64,000 nucleotides of DNA from Phycisphaera sp. (GCA_016125215.1 WGMF01000016.1:88565-152564); one strand, 5' to 3'; counted from the first letter of the stretch, positions 49,035 to 58,033 are shown. The notes: generated by a model from the sequence alone, not told the origin. Numbers and translations: made by a program.

Positions 49035-51602
49035 ATGAACATTCGTAACCACTGCTCAACAGCTCAGTTCCTTACCGCGCTGCTCATTTGTATTTCGGCT
49101 CTGCCGGCTTCGGCAGGCAACCCGGTGCCCGCGGTGATCCCCAAGCCGGACGGCAGGGCGCCCGCGAAGGACAAGCCGGTCAAGATCTACATTTTCTCCG
49201 GCCAGTCCAACAGCTTCGGCATGGGCGCCGCGGAGGGTGGCCATCTGCACTACTCCAGCATCGTGCTCTCGCCCGACCCGCATGTGAAAACCACGAAGAT
49301 GCCGGTAGGCACTTCAGGCCTGCTGCCCATGCGTGTTTACACCGACGCCCAAGGCAAGCAGCCGGGCGCGACCGCGTGGGTCGTTGAAGGGCATCCCGAT
49401 GCCGATGTTGAAATCACACCCACCGGCCAGGGGCAACCCATCGCGCTGGGCGATGTCACCGCCACGCTGCCTTCCGCCGACAAGCCTCACACCGTTGTGG
49501 TCAAGGGGTTCATCGAAGTCCCGATCACCGGCATGCATGAGGTACACCCGGGCTTCGGCGAGAGCGAGTTCGCCGTGGTGACGATCAACGGCAAAGAGGC
49601 GTACCGCAAGACCTCCGATGAACCCGCCACCCTCACCAGGGTCAAGCTGGAATCGGGCAAGCGTCACCCGATCACCATTCACTACCTCAAGGGTGGCCAG
49701 GCGGCATTCTGGATGGAACTGGTCGATTTGAAGCCGCGCGGCTCGTTGCGCTACATGATCGAAGAAAAGGGCATGTTTCCCAATCTGCTCGACGAGAACG
49801 GCCAATGGATCGTCCGTGATGACGCCCACGTGAACAACACCTACATGGGCCAAGGCAAGGACGCGCCGTTCAGCCCGATGTGGCGCGGCGGGACCTTCGG
49901 CCCGGAAGTGGGCTTCGGCAATGTCATTGCCACCTATCACGACGAGCCGGTGATCCTGATGAAGGTTGACATCGGCAACCGCAGCCTGGGGTGGGACATC
50001 CTGCCGCCGGGCAGCAAAGCCTATGAGGTGGATGGCAAAAAGTACCCCGGCTACGGCGAAACGCCTGAGACCGCCGGCACGGGCACGCACCCCGAGGGCG
50101 CGTGGTATGCCGGCAAGCAATACGACGACTACACCGCATCCATCCACCATGTGCTGGATCACTTCGCGGAGATCTACCCGCAATATGCCGACCAGGGCTA
50201 CGAGATCGCCGGCTTCGTCTGGTGGCAGGGCCACAAAGATCAGAACCCCGTCCACGCCAGCCGTTACGCACAGAACTTCGCCAACCTTGTCAAGGCCTGG
50301 CGCAAGGAGTTCAACTGCCCCGACGCCAAGTGGGTGCTCGCGACGATCGCGTTTGGCGGCTGGGATCTTGACGGCCCCGGCAAGATGGTGGCCGAGGCGC
50401 AGCTCTCGGTCGATGGCGACGCCGGCGTGTTCCCCGAGCACAAAGGCAACGTCAAGACCATCGAGGCGCGCGACTTCTGGCGCGAGCCCGGCGAATCTCC
50501 GATGAACCAGGACTACCACTACAACCACAACGGCGAGACCTACTTCCTCGTCGGCGATGCGCTTGGCCGGGCGATGGTGGAGTTGCAGGGCGGAAAAGCC
50601 GAGCCGCGGCAGGACCCCCCGCGCCCCGAGAGGCCCGAGCATTGGCCCAAAGACCCCACGCTCGAGCAAGCGGCACAGATGCTCTACACCAACGAGTTCC
50701 TCTCACCCTGGTTGCAAGGCGAGGCGGAACCGACGCCCGAGGAGATGGAGGCCATGGCCCCGGCGATCAAGCCCTACGTCATGGGCAAGCTGCTGCCCGA
50801 GTACATCGACGCGGCGCCGACGGTGCCCGCCTACCGCCGAAGCGGTGCGTCGATCGTGCCGCTGGTCACCGGCGAGCCCCCCGATAAGGTTGGTGCATCG
50901 CTGCCCAGTCAGCTCGATGTCATCATCGATTACTACAACGCCATCGGCATCCATGACTACGACTGGAAGAAGTTCGGACCCGACATGCAACAGGGCCTGT
51001 GGCACTACTACAGCTTCACGCCCACCGAGCCGGCCGACACCAAGTCGCACATCCAGTATCGACAAGTGCAGATGCCCGAGGGCATGGCCGAGTGGTACAC
51101 CATGGCGTTCGATCCCGAAAAAGCCGACTGGAAGATCGGCCAGGCACCGTTCGGCCAAAACAACGGTGAGAAGAAAGCACTCCGTGGCAAGTGCAACAAC
51201 CCCCAGTGTGGATGTGATGTCACCCCCAACACCTACTGGGAAAATGACCTTCTTCTGATCCGGCAGACGTTTGACATCCCCAAACTTAAAGAGAATCACC
51301 GCTACCGGTTGGTCGTGGGCGGTGGCAACCACGCCTGGGCCGGCGAAGGCTTCGCGGTGTATATCAACGGCAAACTCTTTGCCGAGGAACAAAGCGCGAA
51401 GTTCAAGAACGGCGGCATCAGCGGGAGGTATTTCTACAACGATTTCCTGCCCGACCTTGAGTCCGGCAAGATCACCGTCGCGGTCAAGTCGTTCCTGCGC
51501 CGCTCCCAACAGCGCGGGAATCCCGCGCCCCCGAGCGGCCACCTGAGCGTCTGGCTGGAAGAGGCCAAGCTACCTGACCGCGTTTTGGAAAGCATCAAAT
51601 GA
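49035..51602 (+). CDS. Secreted sialate O-acetylesterase-like carbohydrate esterase (SASA/SGNH)
   Basis: 855 residues with a signal peptide (FLTALLICISALPASAG). The SGNH hydrolase block I is IFSGQSNSFGMG, with the nucleophile Ser58; the partner blocks are FVWWQGHKDQN and YNHNGETYFLVGDALGRAM. Residues about 100-230 form an inserted PA14-like beta domain (VVVKGFIEVPITGMHEVHPG, VKLESGKRHPITIHYLKGGQ). A further uncharacterised part (about 510-680) and a C-terminal jelly-roll with NTYWENDLLLIRQTFDIPKL and RLVVGGGNHAWAGEGFAVYI follow. The likely role is deacetylation of algal or other polysaccharides. AGGAAG precedes ATG 49035. An earlier in-frame start at 49014 is possible. Confidence 0.8.
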   Translation: MNIRNHCSTAQFLTALLICISALPASAGNPVPAVIPKPDGRAPAKDKPVKIYIFSGQSNSFGMGAAEGGHLHYSSIVLSPDPHVKTTKMPVGTSGLLPMRVYTDAQGKQPGATAWVVEGHPDADVEITPTGQGQPIALGDVTATLPSADKPHTVVVKGFIEVPITGMHEVHPGFGESEFAVVTINGKEAYRKTSDEPATLTRVKLESGKRHPITIHYLKGGQAAFWMELVDLKPRGSLRYMIEEKGMFPNLLDENGQWIVRDDAHVNNTYMGQGKDAPFSPMWRGGTFGPEVGFGNVIATYHDEPVILMKVDIGNRSLGWDILPPGSKAYEVDGKKYPGYGETPETAGTGTHPEGAWYAGKQYDDYTASIHHVLDHFAEIYPQYADQGYEIAGFVWWQGHKDQNPVHASRYAQNFANLVKAWRKEFNCPDAKWVLATIAFGGWDLDGPGKMVAEAQLSVDGDAGVFPEHKGNVKTIEARDFWREPGESPMNQDYHYNHNGETYFLVGDALGRAMVELQGGKAEPRQDPPRPERPEHWPKDPTLEQAAQMLYTNEFLSPWLQGEAEPTPEEMEAMAPAIKPYVMGKLLPEYIDAAPTVPAYRRSGASIVPLVTGEPPDKVGASLPSQLDVIIDYYNAIGIHDYDWKKFGPDMQQGLWHYYSFTPTEPADTKSHIQYRQVQMPEGMAEWYTMAFDPEKADWKIGQAPFGQNNGEKKALRGKCNNPQCGCDVTPNTYWENDLLLIRQTFDIPKLKENHRYRLVVGGGNHAWAGEGFAVYINGKLFAEEQSAKFKNGGISGRYFYNDFLPDLESGKITVAVKSFLRRSQQRGNPAPPSGHLSVWLEEAKLPDRVLESIK

Positions 51603-51691
51603 TTGCCCGCGACCGGACGGGGTCACAACATGACGATGAAGTACCCGCATCGGCCCCGCTTGGAAACTCCGCCGACTGGACCGGGAGGGGC
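51603..51691. other. Short gap downstream of the esterase gene
   Basis: About 90 bp without gene features before the first palindrome of the REP block. Nothing recognisable. Confidence 0.4.
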
Positions 51692-51804
51692 AAGAAACGG
51701 TGTCGGATACCGTTTGGGGGGATCTGGCCGCGCAATGTGGTCTTCGCTGGCATGCTTTGGGGCACCCGACGGGCCGAATGATCTAATGGGACTCATGCCC
51801 CCGC
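51692..51804 (+). repeat. REP plus ~112-bp block duplicated from the 3' end of tal
   Basis: It begins with a REP palindrome (51696-51714) followed by a stretch that matches 54918-55029 with about 85-90% identity by eye, including GGACTCATGCCCCCGC, which there is the stop and last codons of the transaldolase gene. Here it is not part of a gene. Confidence 0.9.
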
Positions 51805-51810
51805 GATCTT

Positions 51811-51868
51811 GAAAACGGTATCCGACACCGTTTTTTCCCCCTCTTGAAAACGGTATCCGACACCGTTT
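51811..51868 (-). repeat. Two direct copies of the REP palindrome
   Basis: AACGGTATCCGACACCGTT at 51814-51832 and again at 51849-51867, each followed by a pyrimidine-rich stretch (TTTTTCCCC, TTCTTCCCC). They are inverted relative to the copy at 51696, so the set resembles a BIME (REP cluster). The right copy touches the broken PEP-CTERM gene. Confidence 0.92.
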
Positions 51869-52362
51869 CTTCCCCGGCGCTGGGCGACAGCGGCGGTACG
51901 CCCGACAGCGGACTGTGCCTGGCGATCGCTTCAGAAGACCTGGCCACGCTGATCTTCACCATCGGCGACGACGGCAACGGTTCGACCGACTCGGGCCGCA
52001 TCGATGCCGGCGGCTTCTTCTTTGGCGCAGGCACCTCGATGCTCCAACTGGTGATCGACCCCGGCGTTCTGCTCACCGCCGGCGATAAGTTCACGCTCAT
52101 CGACTAAGAAACGTGGGACGGCAATTACTTTGACAACATCGCCGACAATACAATTCTCACCGTTAGCGGCTACGACTTCCTGATCAACTACAACGACGAT
52201 CTGGGCGGTGGCAACCTGGCCCTGACCGCCACCATCGTCGTCCCCGAGCCGGCATCCTTAGCGCTGCTGGCGTTCGGCGGGCTTGTGGCGCTGCGGCGGC
52301 GGCGGCGATCCAACAACGATTCCCGGCACTTGTACCACCCTCAACCCTTGAAAGTGGCATAA
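51868..52362 (+). pseudogene. PEP-CTERM protein remnant with in-frame stop
   Basis: A single frame from 51868 reads GDSGGTPDSGLCLAIAS, then MLQLVIDPGVLLTAGDKFTLID, TAA at 52105-52107, then ETWDGNYFDN, YDFLINYNDDLGGGNLALTA, and ends VVPEPASLALLAFGG..LRRRRR, a complete PEP-CTERM tail (stop at 52360-52362). Both halves are in the same frame and fit one protein; the stop replaces what is usually Tyr ('FTLIDY.SWDG'). No start codon or signal peptide is present, because the 5' end is cut at the REP copy at 51849. So it is truncated and has a nonsense codon. It lies 2 bp before the intact PEP-CTERM gene. Confidence 0.8.
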
Positions 52363-52364
52363 AC

Positions 52365-53522
52365 ATGATCCTTACTAAAACGCTTCATCGCGGTCTCTTG
52401 CTGTCCGTATGCGGCTTATGGCTGCTTGCCGTGGCAAGGCCCGCCACGGCGGCCGTCAACATCAGCGTCCAGAGCGACGGCAGTACCGTCAACTGGACCG
52501 CCACCGGCAGCGTCAACCTGGGGGGCAGCACGTACGACACGACGTTCCCGATCTCACCCCTCGTTGACGCCGACGATGGTTTTATCATCGGCGCTCCCGG
52601 CGGCAGTGTGGACGGCTACTACGCCACGGATTTCGCGCCCGAGCAACCGGCGATAGGCCCCGGCACCGGCGGTGTGACGGCGAACTCGGGGACCGGCGGC
52701 ATCTTCGGCCTGGACACCGTGTCCGGCTACTTCTATGTGCCGCAGGGCTATGTCTCCAACACCAATTTCACCTCCACCGCCACCTATCAGAACCAGTCCC
52801 TCGCATCGCTGGGGATCGTGCCGGGCACTTACGAGTGGGCATGGAACGCCTCGGGCCATACCGAGTTTGTTTTTATGAATGTCCTGCCCGAGCCGCCCGC
52901 TCCGCAGTTGATCCAGATCAACATCACCGGAACCGTCACGGCGGATACCACGTTGGTCAGCGGCGGCAATTCGCCGGCACCTGGCACGCAGGTCACGGCT
53001 CACTTTGTGATCGATCCTTCCAAGCCGGATTCCGCTTTTGCGACGTCGAATCTGGGTTCGTTTGCCGGTGCGGTGGTCTCGGCATACGTCCAGGCCGGTT
53101 CGTTCGTTTACCAGGATAACCAATGGGTGGACGCCAATGGCAATACCAGCGTCGCTTCGACAAGGATTAACGTCTCGCCTAGCGGTGATGAAGCGCTGCT
53201 GCGGCTGTTCAGTCTCGATGCCACGGGGCCGGTCGACGACGCCACCGGCACGGACGGCAACCAGATCTTCCTGCAACTGTACAACACCGACACGGGCTCT
53301 TTGGGCAGCCTGGACGAATTTCCGACGCTCGCCGAACTCAACAACTTCCTTGCGGGCCTGGACCCCCAGTCGTTCGGCGAAGTCTTCTTCACCGGCAACC
53401 GGCATAACGCGGCCCTTTACTTCAGCCTCGACCAGATCAGCGCCGCCTACGTCCCCGAACCGGCATCGCTGGCGGTGCTGATGTTGGGCGGGATGGCGAT
53501 GAGCATCCGGCGGCGTCGGTGA
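52365..53522 (+). CDS. Secreted PEP-CTERM protein
   Basis: 385 residues of unknown function. Signal peptide (LLLSVCGLWLLAVARPATAA), a beta-rich body with INISVQ-type strands (AVNISVQSDGSTVNW, YVPQGYVSNTNFTSTATYQN, INITGTVTADTTLVSGGNSP) and a PEP-CTERM tail VPEPASLAVLMLGGMAMSI plus RRRR. The tail would be recognised by an exosortase in the outer envelope. It starts 2 bp after the stop of the PEP-CTERM remnant, so the two may once have formed a transcript. No Shine-Dalgarno is clear at ATG 52365. Confidence 0.8.
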   Translation: MILTKTLHRGLLLSVCGLWLLAVARPATAAVNISVQSDGSTVNWTATGSVNLGGSTYDTTFPISPLVDADDGFIIGAPGGSVDGYYATDFAPEQPAIGPGTGGVTANSGTGGIFGLDTVSGYFYVPQGYVSNTNFTSTATYQNQSLASLGIVPGTYEWAWNASGHTEFVFMNVLPEPPAPQLIQINITGTVTADTTLVSGGNSPAPGTQVTAHFVIDPSKPDSAFATSNLGSFAGAVVSAYVQAGSFVYQDNQWVDANGNTSVASTRINVSPSGDEALLRLFSLDATGPVDDATGTDGNQIFLQLYNTDTGSLGSLDEFPTLAELNNFLAGLDPQSFGEVFFTGNRHNAALYFSLDQISAAYVPEPASLAVLMLGGMAMSIRRRR

Positions 53523-53766
53523 GCAACACCCACACAAACACTTTTAACCCCTCACCCCCCAAGCCCCCGATCCGTTCGGCTGAGCTCACGGCCGAAGCCC
53601 GGCCCGCCTGGAATCAAATTTCCTATCAGTGGCATGGTCGCCCGATTGTCGCAGATGTCGCACCGCTTCGGCTAGCGATTCGGCCGCACCTTCGACGTAG
53701 CGCTGGCGGTGAAGGACCTGGGCGCGACCACGGCATCGCTGAGCGGGGAATTGGCTGAATTGCTCC
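53523..53766. other. Gap with no intact gene, possible remnant
   Basis: 244 bp. One plus-strand frame from about 53690 reads FGRTFDVALAVKDLGATTAS followed by LSGELAELLPM, protein-like but broken upstream by a TAG and lacking a start. I do not recognise it. It may be the tail of a lost gene. Confidence 0.35.
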
Positions 53767-54816
53767 CTATGCTCCTGCCGGCACCGCGCTGTTGAAGCCG
53801 ACCATCTTGCGTTGGGTTTCATCCCATAACTTCAGGCGAAAACACGCGCGGATGGCGAGGGGATTGAGGCGGGTAATTCCCGGGGACTGCAGTTCCGGCA
53901 GGGCGGCCATCGTCTCGGGCAGCCGGTAGAACGGGATTTTCGCGTTGAGGTGATGGACGTGGTGGTAGCCGATGTTGCCGGTGAAGTAGTGCATGATCCG
54001 CGTGGTGTCCAGGAAACTCGAACTCTTCAGCGCGGCATAGCAATAGTTCCACTCACTTTTCTCGCACAGATCGACATCGGGGAACGAGTGCTGCGCGTAA
54101 AACAGGTACGCGCCGAGGATCGACGCCAACATGCAGGGAATGATGAATGCATACACCATCGCCAGCGGCGCGAACACAGCCAGCACGACCCACAGCCCGA
54201 TATGCAAGACCACGGCCACGGCGCAATCAAGGTGCTGACTCGGTTTTCGCAGCAGCGACTTGATCGTCATGCTGTAGAGGAACACGGTGAACCACGCGAA
54301 GAAGATGGTGATCGGATGGCGGGAAATGGCGTACATGAATCGCTCGCCACGGCTGGCTTGTTGCCATGCGGCGACGGTCATGACGGGGAAGGAGCCGATG
54401 CTCGCGCCGCGGATTTTTGCATTGTGTTTGTGATGATGGTTATGCGAGTCATTCCATGTGCTCGGCGGATTGAGCGTGAGGATGCCGTAGCCGGTCATCA
54501 GTGCGGTGGCCAATTTTGATTTTTTCAGGATCGCCCCATGCTGGTAATCGTGATAGATGATGAACATCCGGCATTGCATCAGCCCGGCCAGGACGCTGCC
54601 GATCAGGCGCAGCGGCACCGGCAGCGGGGCGGCGGCCAGCGCGACCGCCGCGACGAGCAACGTCAGCGTGGACCATAAATGCCACCAGCTACGCGCCCGC
54701 TGTTCATGAGCAAAGGGCAACGTGGCGCGAATCAGCGCGCTTCGTTCAAGCAAGGGATTCCAATCAGCAAGTGAATAGTTAGAGGCAGTAACAATGCATA
54801 ATACGCTGAAAGGCAC
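53767..54816 (-). CDS. Membrane fatty acid desaturase / hydroxylase family protein
   Basis: Up to 349 residues. It has the three histidine clusters of the diiron desaturases: HDYQH (residues 89-93), SHNHHHKHN (124-132) and GYHHVHHLNAKIPFYRLPE near 290, and four to six membrane segments (for example FAWFTVFLYSMTI, MVYAFIIPCMLASILGAYLF). It probably introduces double bonds or hydroxyl groups into lipid acyl chains or carotenoid-like substrates. The start is uncertain: the only early start codon is GTG 54816, at the edge of the terminator that follows tal, and an internal start around residue 20-35 is possible. Confidence 0.82.
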   Translation of the reverse strand: MPFSVLCIVTASNYSLADWNPLLERSALIRATLPFAHEQRARSWWHLWSTLTLLVAAVALAAAPLPVPLRLIGSVLAGLMQCRMFIIYHDYQHGAILKKSKLATALMTGYGILTLNPPSTWNDSHNHHHKHNAKIRGASIGSFPVMTVAAWQQASRGERFMYAISRHPITIFFAWFTVFLYSMTIKSLLRKPSQHLDCAVAVVLHIGLWVVLAVFAPLAMVYAFIIPCMLASILGAYLFYAQHSFPDVDLCEKSEWNYCYAALKSSSFLDTTRIMHYFTGNIGYHHVHHLNAKIPFYRLPETMAALPELQSPGITRLNPLAIRACFRLKLWDETQRKMVGFNSAVPAGA

Positions 54817-54838
54817 AGTCGGGTTTGCTGGAAATACA

Positions 54839-54870
54839 TAAAAAAAAGCCCCGGATGTCGATCAGGGGCT
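54839..54870 (-). terminator. Rho-independent terminator downstream of tal
   Basis: On the minus strand, a 7-bp stem AAGCCCC/GGGGCTT is followed by a T-tract of about eight residues. It lies 148 bp past the tal stop, after the REP-containing block, and directly before the desaturase start. Confidence 0.8.
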
Positions 54871-54917
54871 TGGAGAGCGGAATGTGAGGGTCAATCAGCG
54901 GATGATGCGGGCGGAGG

Positions 54918-55029
54918 AAGAAACGGTGTCGGATACCGTTTGGGGGGTCTGACCGCACAATGTGGTCATCGCTGGCACGCTTTGGGGCATCCGACAGTCC
55001 GAATGGTCTAATGGGACTCATGCCCCCGC
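54918..55029 (+). repeat. REP plus block overlapping the 3' end of tal
   Basis: REP palindrome at 54922-54940, then a block matched at 51692-51804. It extends through the tal stop codon (55018-55020) into its last codons. It contains GGGGCAT and ATGCCCC arms that could fold into a stem at the tal 3' end. Confidence 0.9.
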
Positions 55030-56085
55030 AAGGGTCTTGCGTTTGTCGGCGATCAGGGTGAGTAGATTCTTGTGTGGGTCGGCGAATTTGGCGGTGCCCT
55101 CAGCCATCAATACCTTTTCGAGTTGGGCCTGGTCGACCTTTTGGTCGATCTCGTGGACGATCGTGTCGGGGGGCATCTTGTCGACTTCACGGGTGTAGGT
55201 CTTGCCGAGGGATTGGACGGCGTCGTTGGTGGCAGGGGGGTTGGTCTGGATATCGCTGCCTGCCAGGGCTTTGACATATTTGTCCGGCGGATCGGTGGGT
55301 TTCTTGGTGCCGGTCGAGGCAAAGATGATTTCCTGCTGAAGCGGGAGCTTTTTGTCGGCCCAGAAGGTTTGATTGCTCTTCCAGAGTTTTTTGACGTTGA
55401 CGATGCCGACGAGTCCCTGTGCGGCGGAGGAGAGGTTGGGGACGTGTTTTTCGGTGTAGACATCGACGCGCGAGACGAAGATGGAGTAGACGCTCTTGAA
55501 CGCGCTTAGGCCGGTGGCTCGTCGCTGGGCACCGCGCCAGACGTTTTCACGGGCCTTGAGGTATTGGCGCTCGGAGAAGATGAGCGTGACGTTGAGCGTG
55601 ATGCCGGCCGCGGCCAGCTCTTCGAGCGCGTCGAGGCCCGCGTCGGTGGCAGGGACTTTGATCATGCGGTTCTTGTGGCCGGCGGACCACTTTTTACCCA
55701 GCGTGATGTAACGCTTCACACGCTCGGCGTGGGGCGGGGCGGCCTTGTCTTCGAGCAGGGGGTCGAGCTCGAAGCTCACGTAACCGTCGTTGCCCTTGGT
55801 CTGTTCCCACACGGGCAGGAAGACGTCCTGTGCGCGTTTGACCAGTTCATCGGTCAGCGCCCACGCGATGGCTTCGTCGTCGAGGCCCTTGTTGGCCAGG
55901 TCGGTGATGCGGTCGTCGAAGCGACCGGTCTTGATGATGTCGGAGACGATGATGGGGTTGGAGGTCGCCCCGGTCGCGCCGAGCTTGCGGTTCTTGGCCA
56001 CAAGATCGGGGTCGACCGAATCGAGCCAGAGCTTGGTGCCACAGGCCACGAGGGATTCGAGTGGGGTCGGATGGGTATTGGACAT
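55018..56085 (-). CDS. tal: Transaldolase
   Basis: 355 residues; moves a dihydroxyacetone unit between sugar phosphates in the pentose phosphate pathway. [18 protein letters not shown] and [20 protein letters not shown] fit the N-terminal part, then [20 protein letters not shown] with the Schiff-base Lys, [14 protein letters not shown], and [13 protein letters not shown]. Length is near the Mycobacterium-type transaldolase (about 370). A REP block covers its last codons, and a terminator follows 148 bp downstream. ATG 56085 was selected by the homology start. Confidence 0.93.
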   Translation of the reverse strand: MSNTHPTPLESLVACGTKLWLDSVDPDLVAKNRKLGATGATSNPIIVSDIIKTGRFDDRITDLANKGLDDEAIAWALTDELVKRAQDVFLPVWEQTKGNDGYVSFELDPLLEDKAAPPHAERVKRYITLGKKWSAGHKNRMIKVPATDAGLDALEELAAAGITLNVTLIFSERQYLKARENVWRGAQRRATGLSAFKSVYSIFVSRVDVYTEKHVPNLSSAAQGLVGIVNVKKLWKSNQTFWADKKLPLQQEIIFASTGTKKPTDPPDKYVKALAGSDIQTNPPATNDAVQSLGKTYTREVDKMPPDTIVHEIDQKVDQAQLEKVLMAEGTAKFADPHKNLLTLIADKRKTLAGA

Positions 56086-56173
56086 TCAGGGAGCCTCCGT
56101 GCATGAGGAACGTTGAGGTGGTGTCAGGTCGATCAATCAGTCAGCAGGGTTAAGTCTACCCGACAGACCCGTA

Positions 56174-56228
56174 TCGATCTGTTGAGCTGCGAAAAGACCT
56201 ATCCAATGACCCGATACGAACAGATCGA
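56174..56228. promoter_or_regulatory. 10-bp inverted repeat upstream of tal
   Basis: TCGATCTGTT (56174-56183) and AACAGATCGA (56219-56228) are perfect arms 35 bp apart, in the leader or promoter of tal. It may be a hairpin or an operator; no regulator is known. Confidence 0.4.
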
Positions 56229-56247
56229 ATCATCGTGGCTGGGGGAG

Positions 56248-56340
56248 AAACCGCAGATTACGCAGATTCCACTGATCGATACAGATTGATGCCAGAGTTT
56301 ATCAGCCTTGAATCTGTGTCATCTGCGTCATCTGCGGTTT
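56248..56340. repeat. Long imperfect inverted repeat (AAACCGCAGAT family)
   Basis: Outer arms AAACCGCAGAT/ATCTGCGGTTT are perfect; the inner arms are TACGCAGATT and AATCTGTG..ATCTGCGTC units. It fills the gap between tal and the thioredoxin gene, both on the minus strand, about 50 bp past the thioredoxin stop side. Confidence 0.88.
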
Positions 56341-56391
56341 CTGTTTCGTGTTGAGTTATCGCCGAGATTTTTCTTGAATAAGTTTGATTCG

Positions 56392-56880
56392 TTACTGGAT
56401 CGATGAGAGCCATTTGACCAGTTCGCTGGCGGACATTCCGCCGGTGTGTCGGGAGAGGGTTTGGCCGTCGGCTGTCAGGACGATGAGGGTTGGGATGGCC
56501 TCGATGCGGTGCTGATTGGACAGGTCGTTCGCAGGCCCGTCGGGCGAGGTCAGGTCGACCGCAAGGGGGACGTAGTGGGCACGGAGGTATTCGCCGACTT
56601 CGTGGATGGAGAAGACATCACGTTTCATCGCGCGGCAGGGGGGGCACCAGTCGGCTGAGAAGTCGATCAGCATGGGCTTGCCTGTCTGTTGTGAGCGCTG
56701 CAGCGCTTCGGGGTAATTCGTCAGCCAACCCACCGCGTCCTCGGCGTGGAAAGGTTGATTGTTCCACGCGGCCCAGGAAACGCCGGCGATGAGCAGGATG
56801 GCAAAGAACCAGAACACGATTCGACCCGCTGTGCGCTTTGACATTGGCTTGGGTTTGGCAGGGCTTGTATGGATATCCAT
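56392..56880 (-). CDS. Membrane-anchored thioredoxin-like protein
   Basis: 162 residues. One membrane segment (about 22-40, VFWFFAILLIAGVSWAAWNN) then a periplasmic thioredoxin domain with FSADWCPPCRAMKRDV (CPPC at 79-82), LAVDLTSPDGPAND and a cis-proline in IEAIPTLIVL. The sequence is close to the C-terminal (gamma) domain of DsbD and to TlpA-type reductases. It may keep envelope thiols reduced or mature cytochromes. ATG 56880 (MDIHTS) is preferred; an upstream frame overlaps amrS in another phase. It lies 61 bp after the amrS stop on the same strand. Confidence 0.88.
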   Translation of the reverse strand: MDIHTSPAKPKPMSKRTAGRIVFWFFAILLIAGVSWAAWNNQPFHAEDAVGWLTNYPEALQRSQQTGKPMLIDFSADWCPPCRAMKRDVFSIHEVGEYLRAHYVPLAVDLTSPDGPANDLSNQHRIEAIPTLIVLTADGQTLSRHTGGMSASELVKWLSSIQ

Positions 56881-56941
56881 CGGGTTTACCTCAAACAGGA
56901 CAACACACGCAAGGCCGGGTTTGTTCCCCCGCAATGTGAAG

Positions 56942-58033
56942 TTACGCCAGCACAGGCAATCGCCGCGGCCCCCAGTCACCGGGTTGACCCGAGCTGTCAA
57001 AGACACCCGGAAATTGGGCCCCGCATGATGCGCAGCGGTTGCCGAGCTCGCCCGTCAAGCGGTAAGAGGTGATACGGTACCCATCACGACCGATCACGAT
57101 ATCCCCACAGGTCGAGCAACAGGTGCTCTGGCCCGCCTCATCACGGATGTTACCGGTGTAGACGTAACGGATGCCGGCCCGTTGGGCAAGGCTTCTTGCC
57201 AACCGAAGCAACCCGTGGGAAGTTCCGGGGGTGTCCATCATGCGGAAGTCCGGGTGGAACGCGGTGAAGTGAAGCGGGACATCGGGTGAGAGGTGCTCGA
57301 CATACCAGTCGCACATGCGGGCGATCTCGTCGGGGTCGTCGTTGTGTCCGGGGATGATGAGGTTGGTCACTTCGACCCAGACTCTTGTATTGTTTACAAG
57401 GTATTCGAGCGTTTCGAGCACGGGGGCAAGTGAGGTCTGCGTCAGGCTGCGGTAGAACTTATCGCTGAAGCCCTTGAGGTCGACGTTGGCGGCGTCCATG
57501 TGTTGGTAGAACTCACGCCGGGGTTCGTCGCACATGTAACCCGCGGTGACGGCGACGCTCTTGAGGCCCGCTTCACGCGCGGCTTTTGCGATGTCGATGG
57601 CGTATTCCGCCCAGATCACGGGGTCGTTGTACGTGTAGGCCAGCGACTTACAGTTTGTTTGAATAGCGCGTTGCACAATCTGGTCCGGGCTGGCCTGCTG
57701 CGCGATGGTGTCGACCGCCCGGCTCTTGGAGATTTCGTGGTTCTGACAGAACTTGCAACCGAGGTTGCAGCCGGCCGTCCCGAGCGAGAGCACCGCGCTG
57801 CCGGGGAGGAAGTGGTTGAGGGGTTTCTTTTCGATCGGGTCGATGCACAGCCCCGACGACCTGCCCCACGTCGTGAGCACGAGTCGGCCGCCCTCGTTGG
57901 CACGCACGAAACAAAAGCCCCGCTGACCCTCCGGGATGTGGCAAAACCTCGGGCAGAGTTGGCACTCGACGCGCGGTCGGCCAAGATCATCGGCCTCCAG
58001 TGTCCGCCACCAACGTGCGGGGTGCGAGTCCAT
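56942..58033 (-). CDS. amrS: Radical SAM protein AmrS (AmmeMemoRadiSam system)
   Basis: 363 residues. The radical SAM cluster motif is CNLGCKFC (Cys89, 93, 96). An N-terminal Cys-rich segment CQLCPRFCHIPEGQRGFC and the SAM-binding ANVDLKGFSDKFYR are typical of the AmrS/PflA-like subgroup (COG1180). The C-terminal extension is Cys-rich (TCCSTCGDIVIGRD, CASCGAQFPG) and could bind zinc or a further Fe-S cluster. In other genomes AmrS is linked to AmrA (AMMECR1) and AmrB (Memo); these are absent here. The thioredoxin gene follows, possibly in one transcript. Confidence 0.88.
   Translation of the reverse strand: MDSHPARWWRTLEADDLGRPRVECQLCPRFCHIPEGQRGFCFVRANEGGRLVLTTWGRSSGLCIDPIEKKPLNHFLPGSAVLSLGTAGCNLGCKFCQNHEISKSRAVDTIAQQASPDQIVQRAIQTNCKSLAYTYNDPVIWAEYAIDIAKAAREAGLKSVAVTAGYMCDEPRREFYQHMDAANVDLKGFSDKFYRSLTQTSLAPVLETLEYLVNNTRVWVEVTNLIIPGHNDDPDEIARMCDWYVEHLSPDVPLHFTAFHPDFRMMDTPGTSHGLLRLARSLAQRAGIRYVYTGNIRDEAGQSTCCSTCGDIVIGRDGYRITSYRLTGELGNRCASCGAQFPGVFDSSGQPGDWGPRRLPVLA

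Noticed and set aside
49314..50669. 451-codon open frame on the minus strand over the esterase gene
   Set aside because: Antisense to a secreted SGNH protein with intact catalytic motifs.
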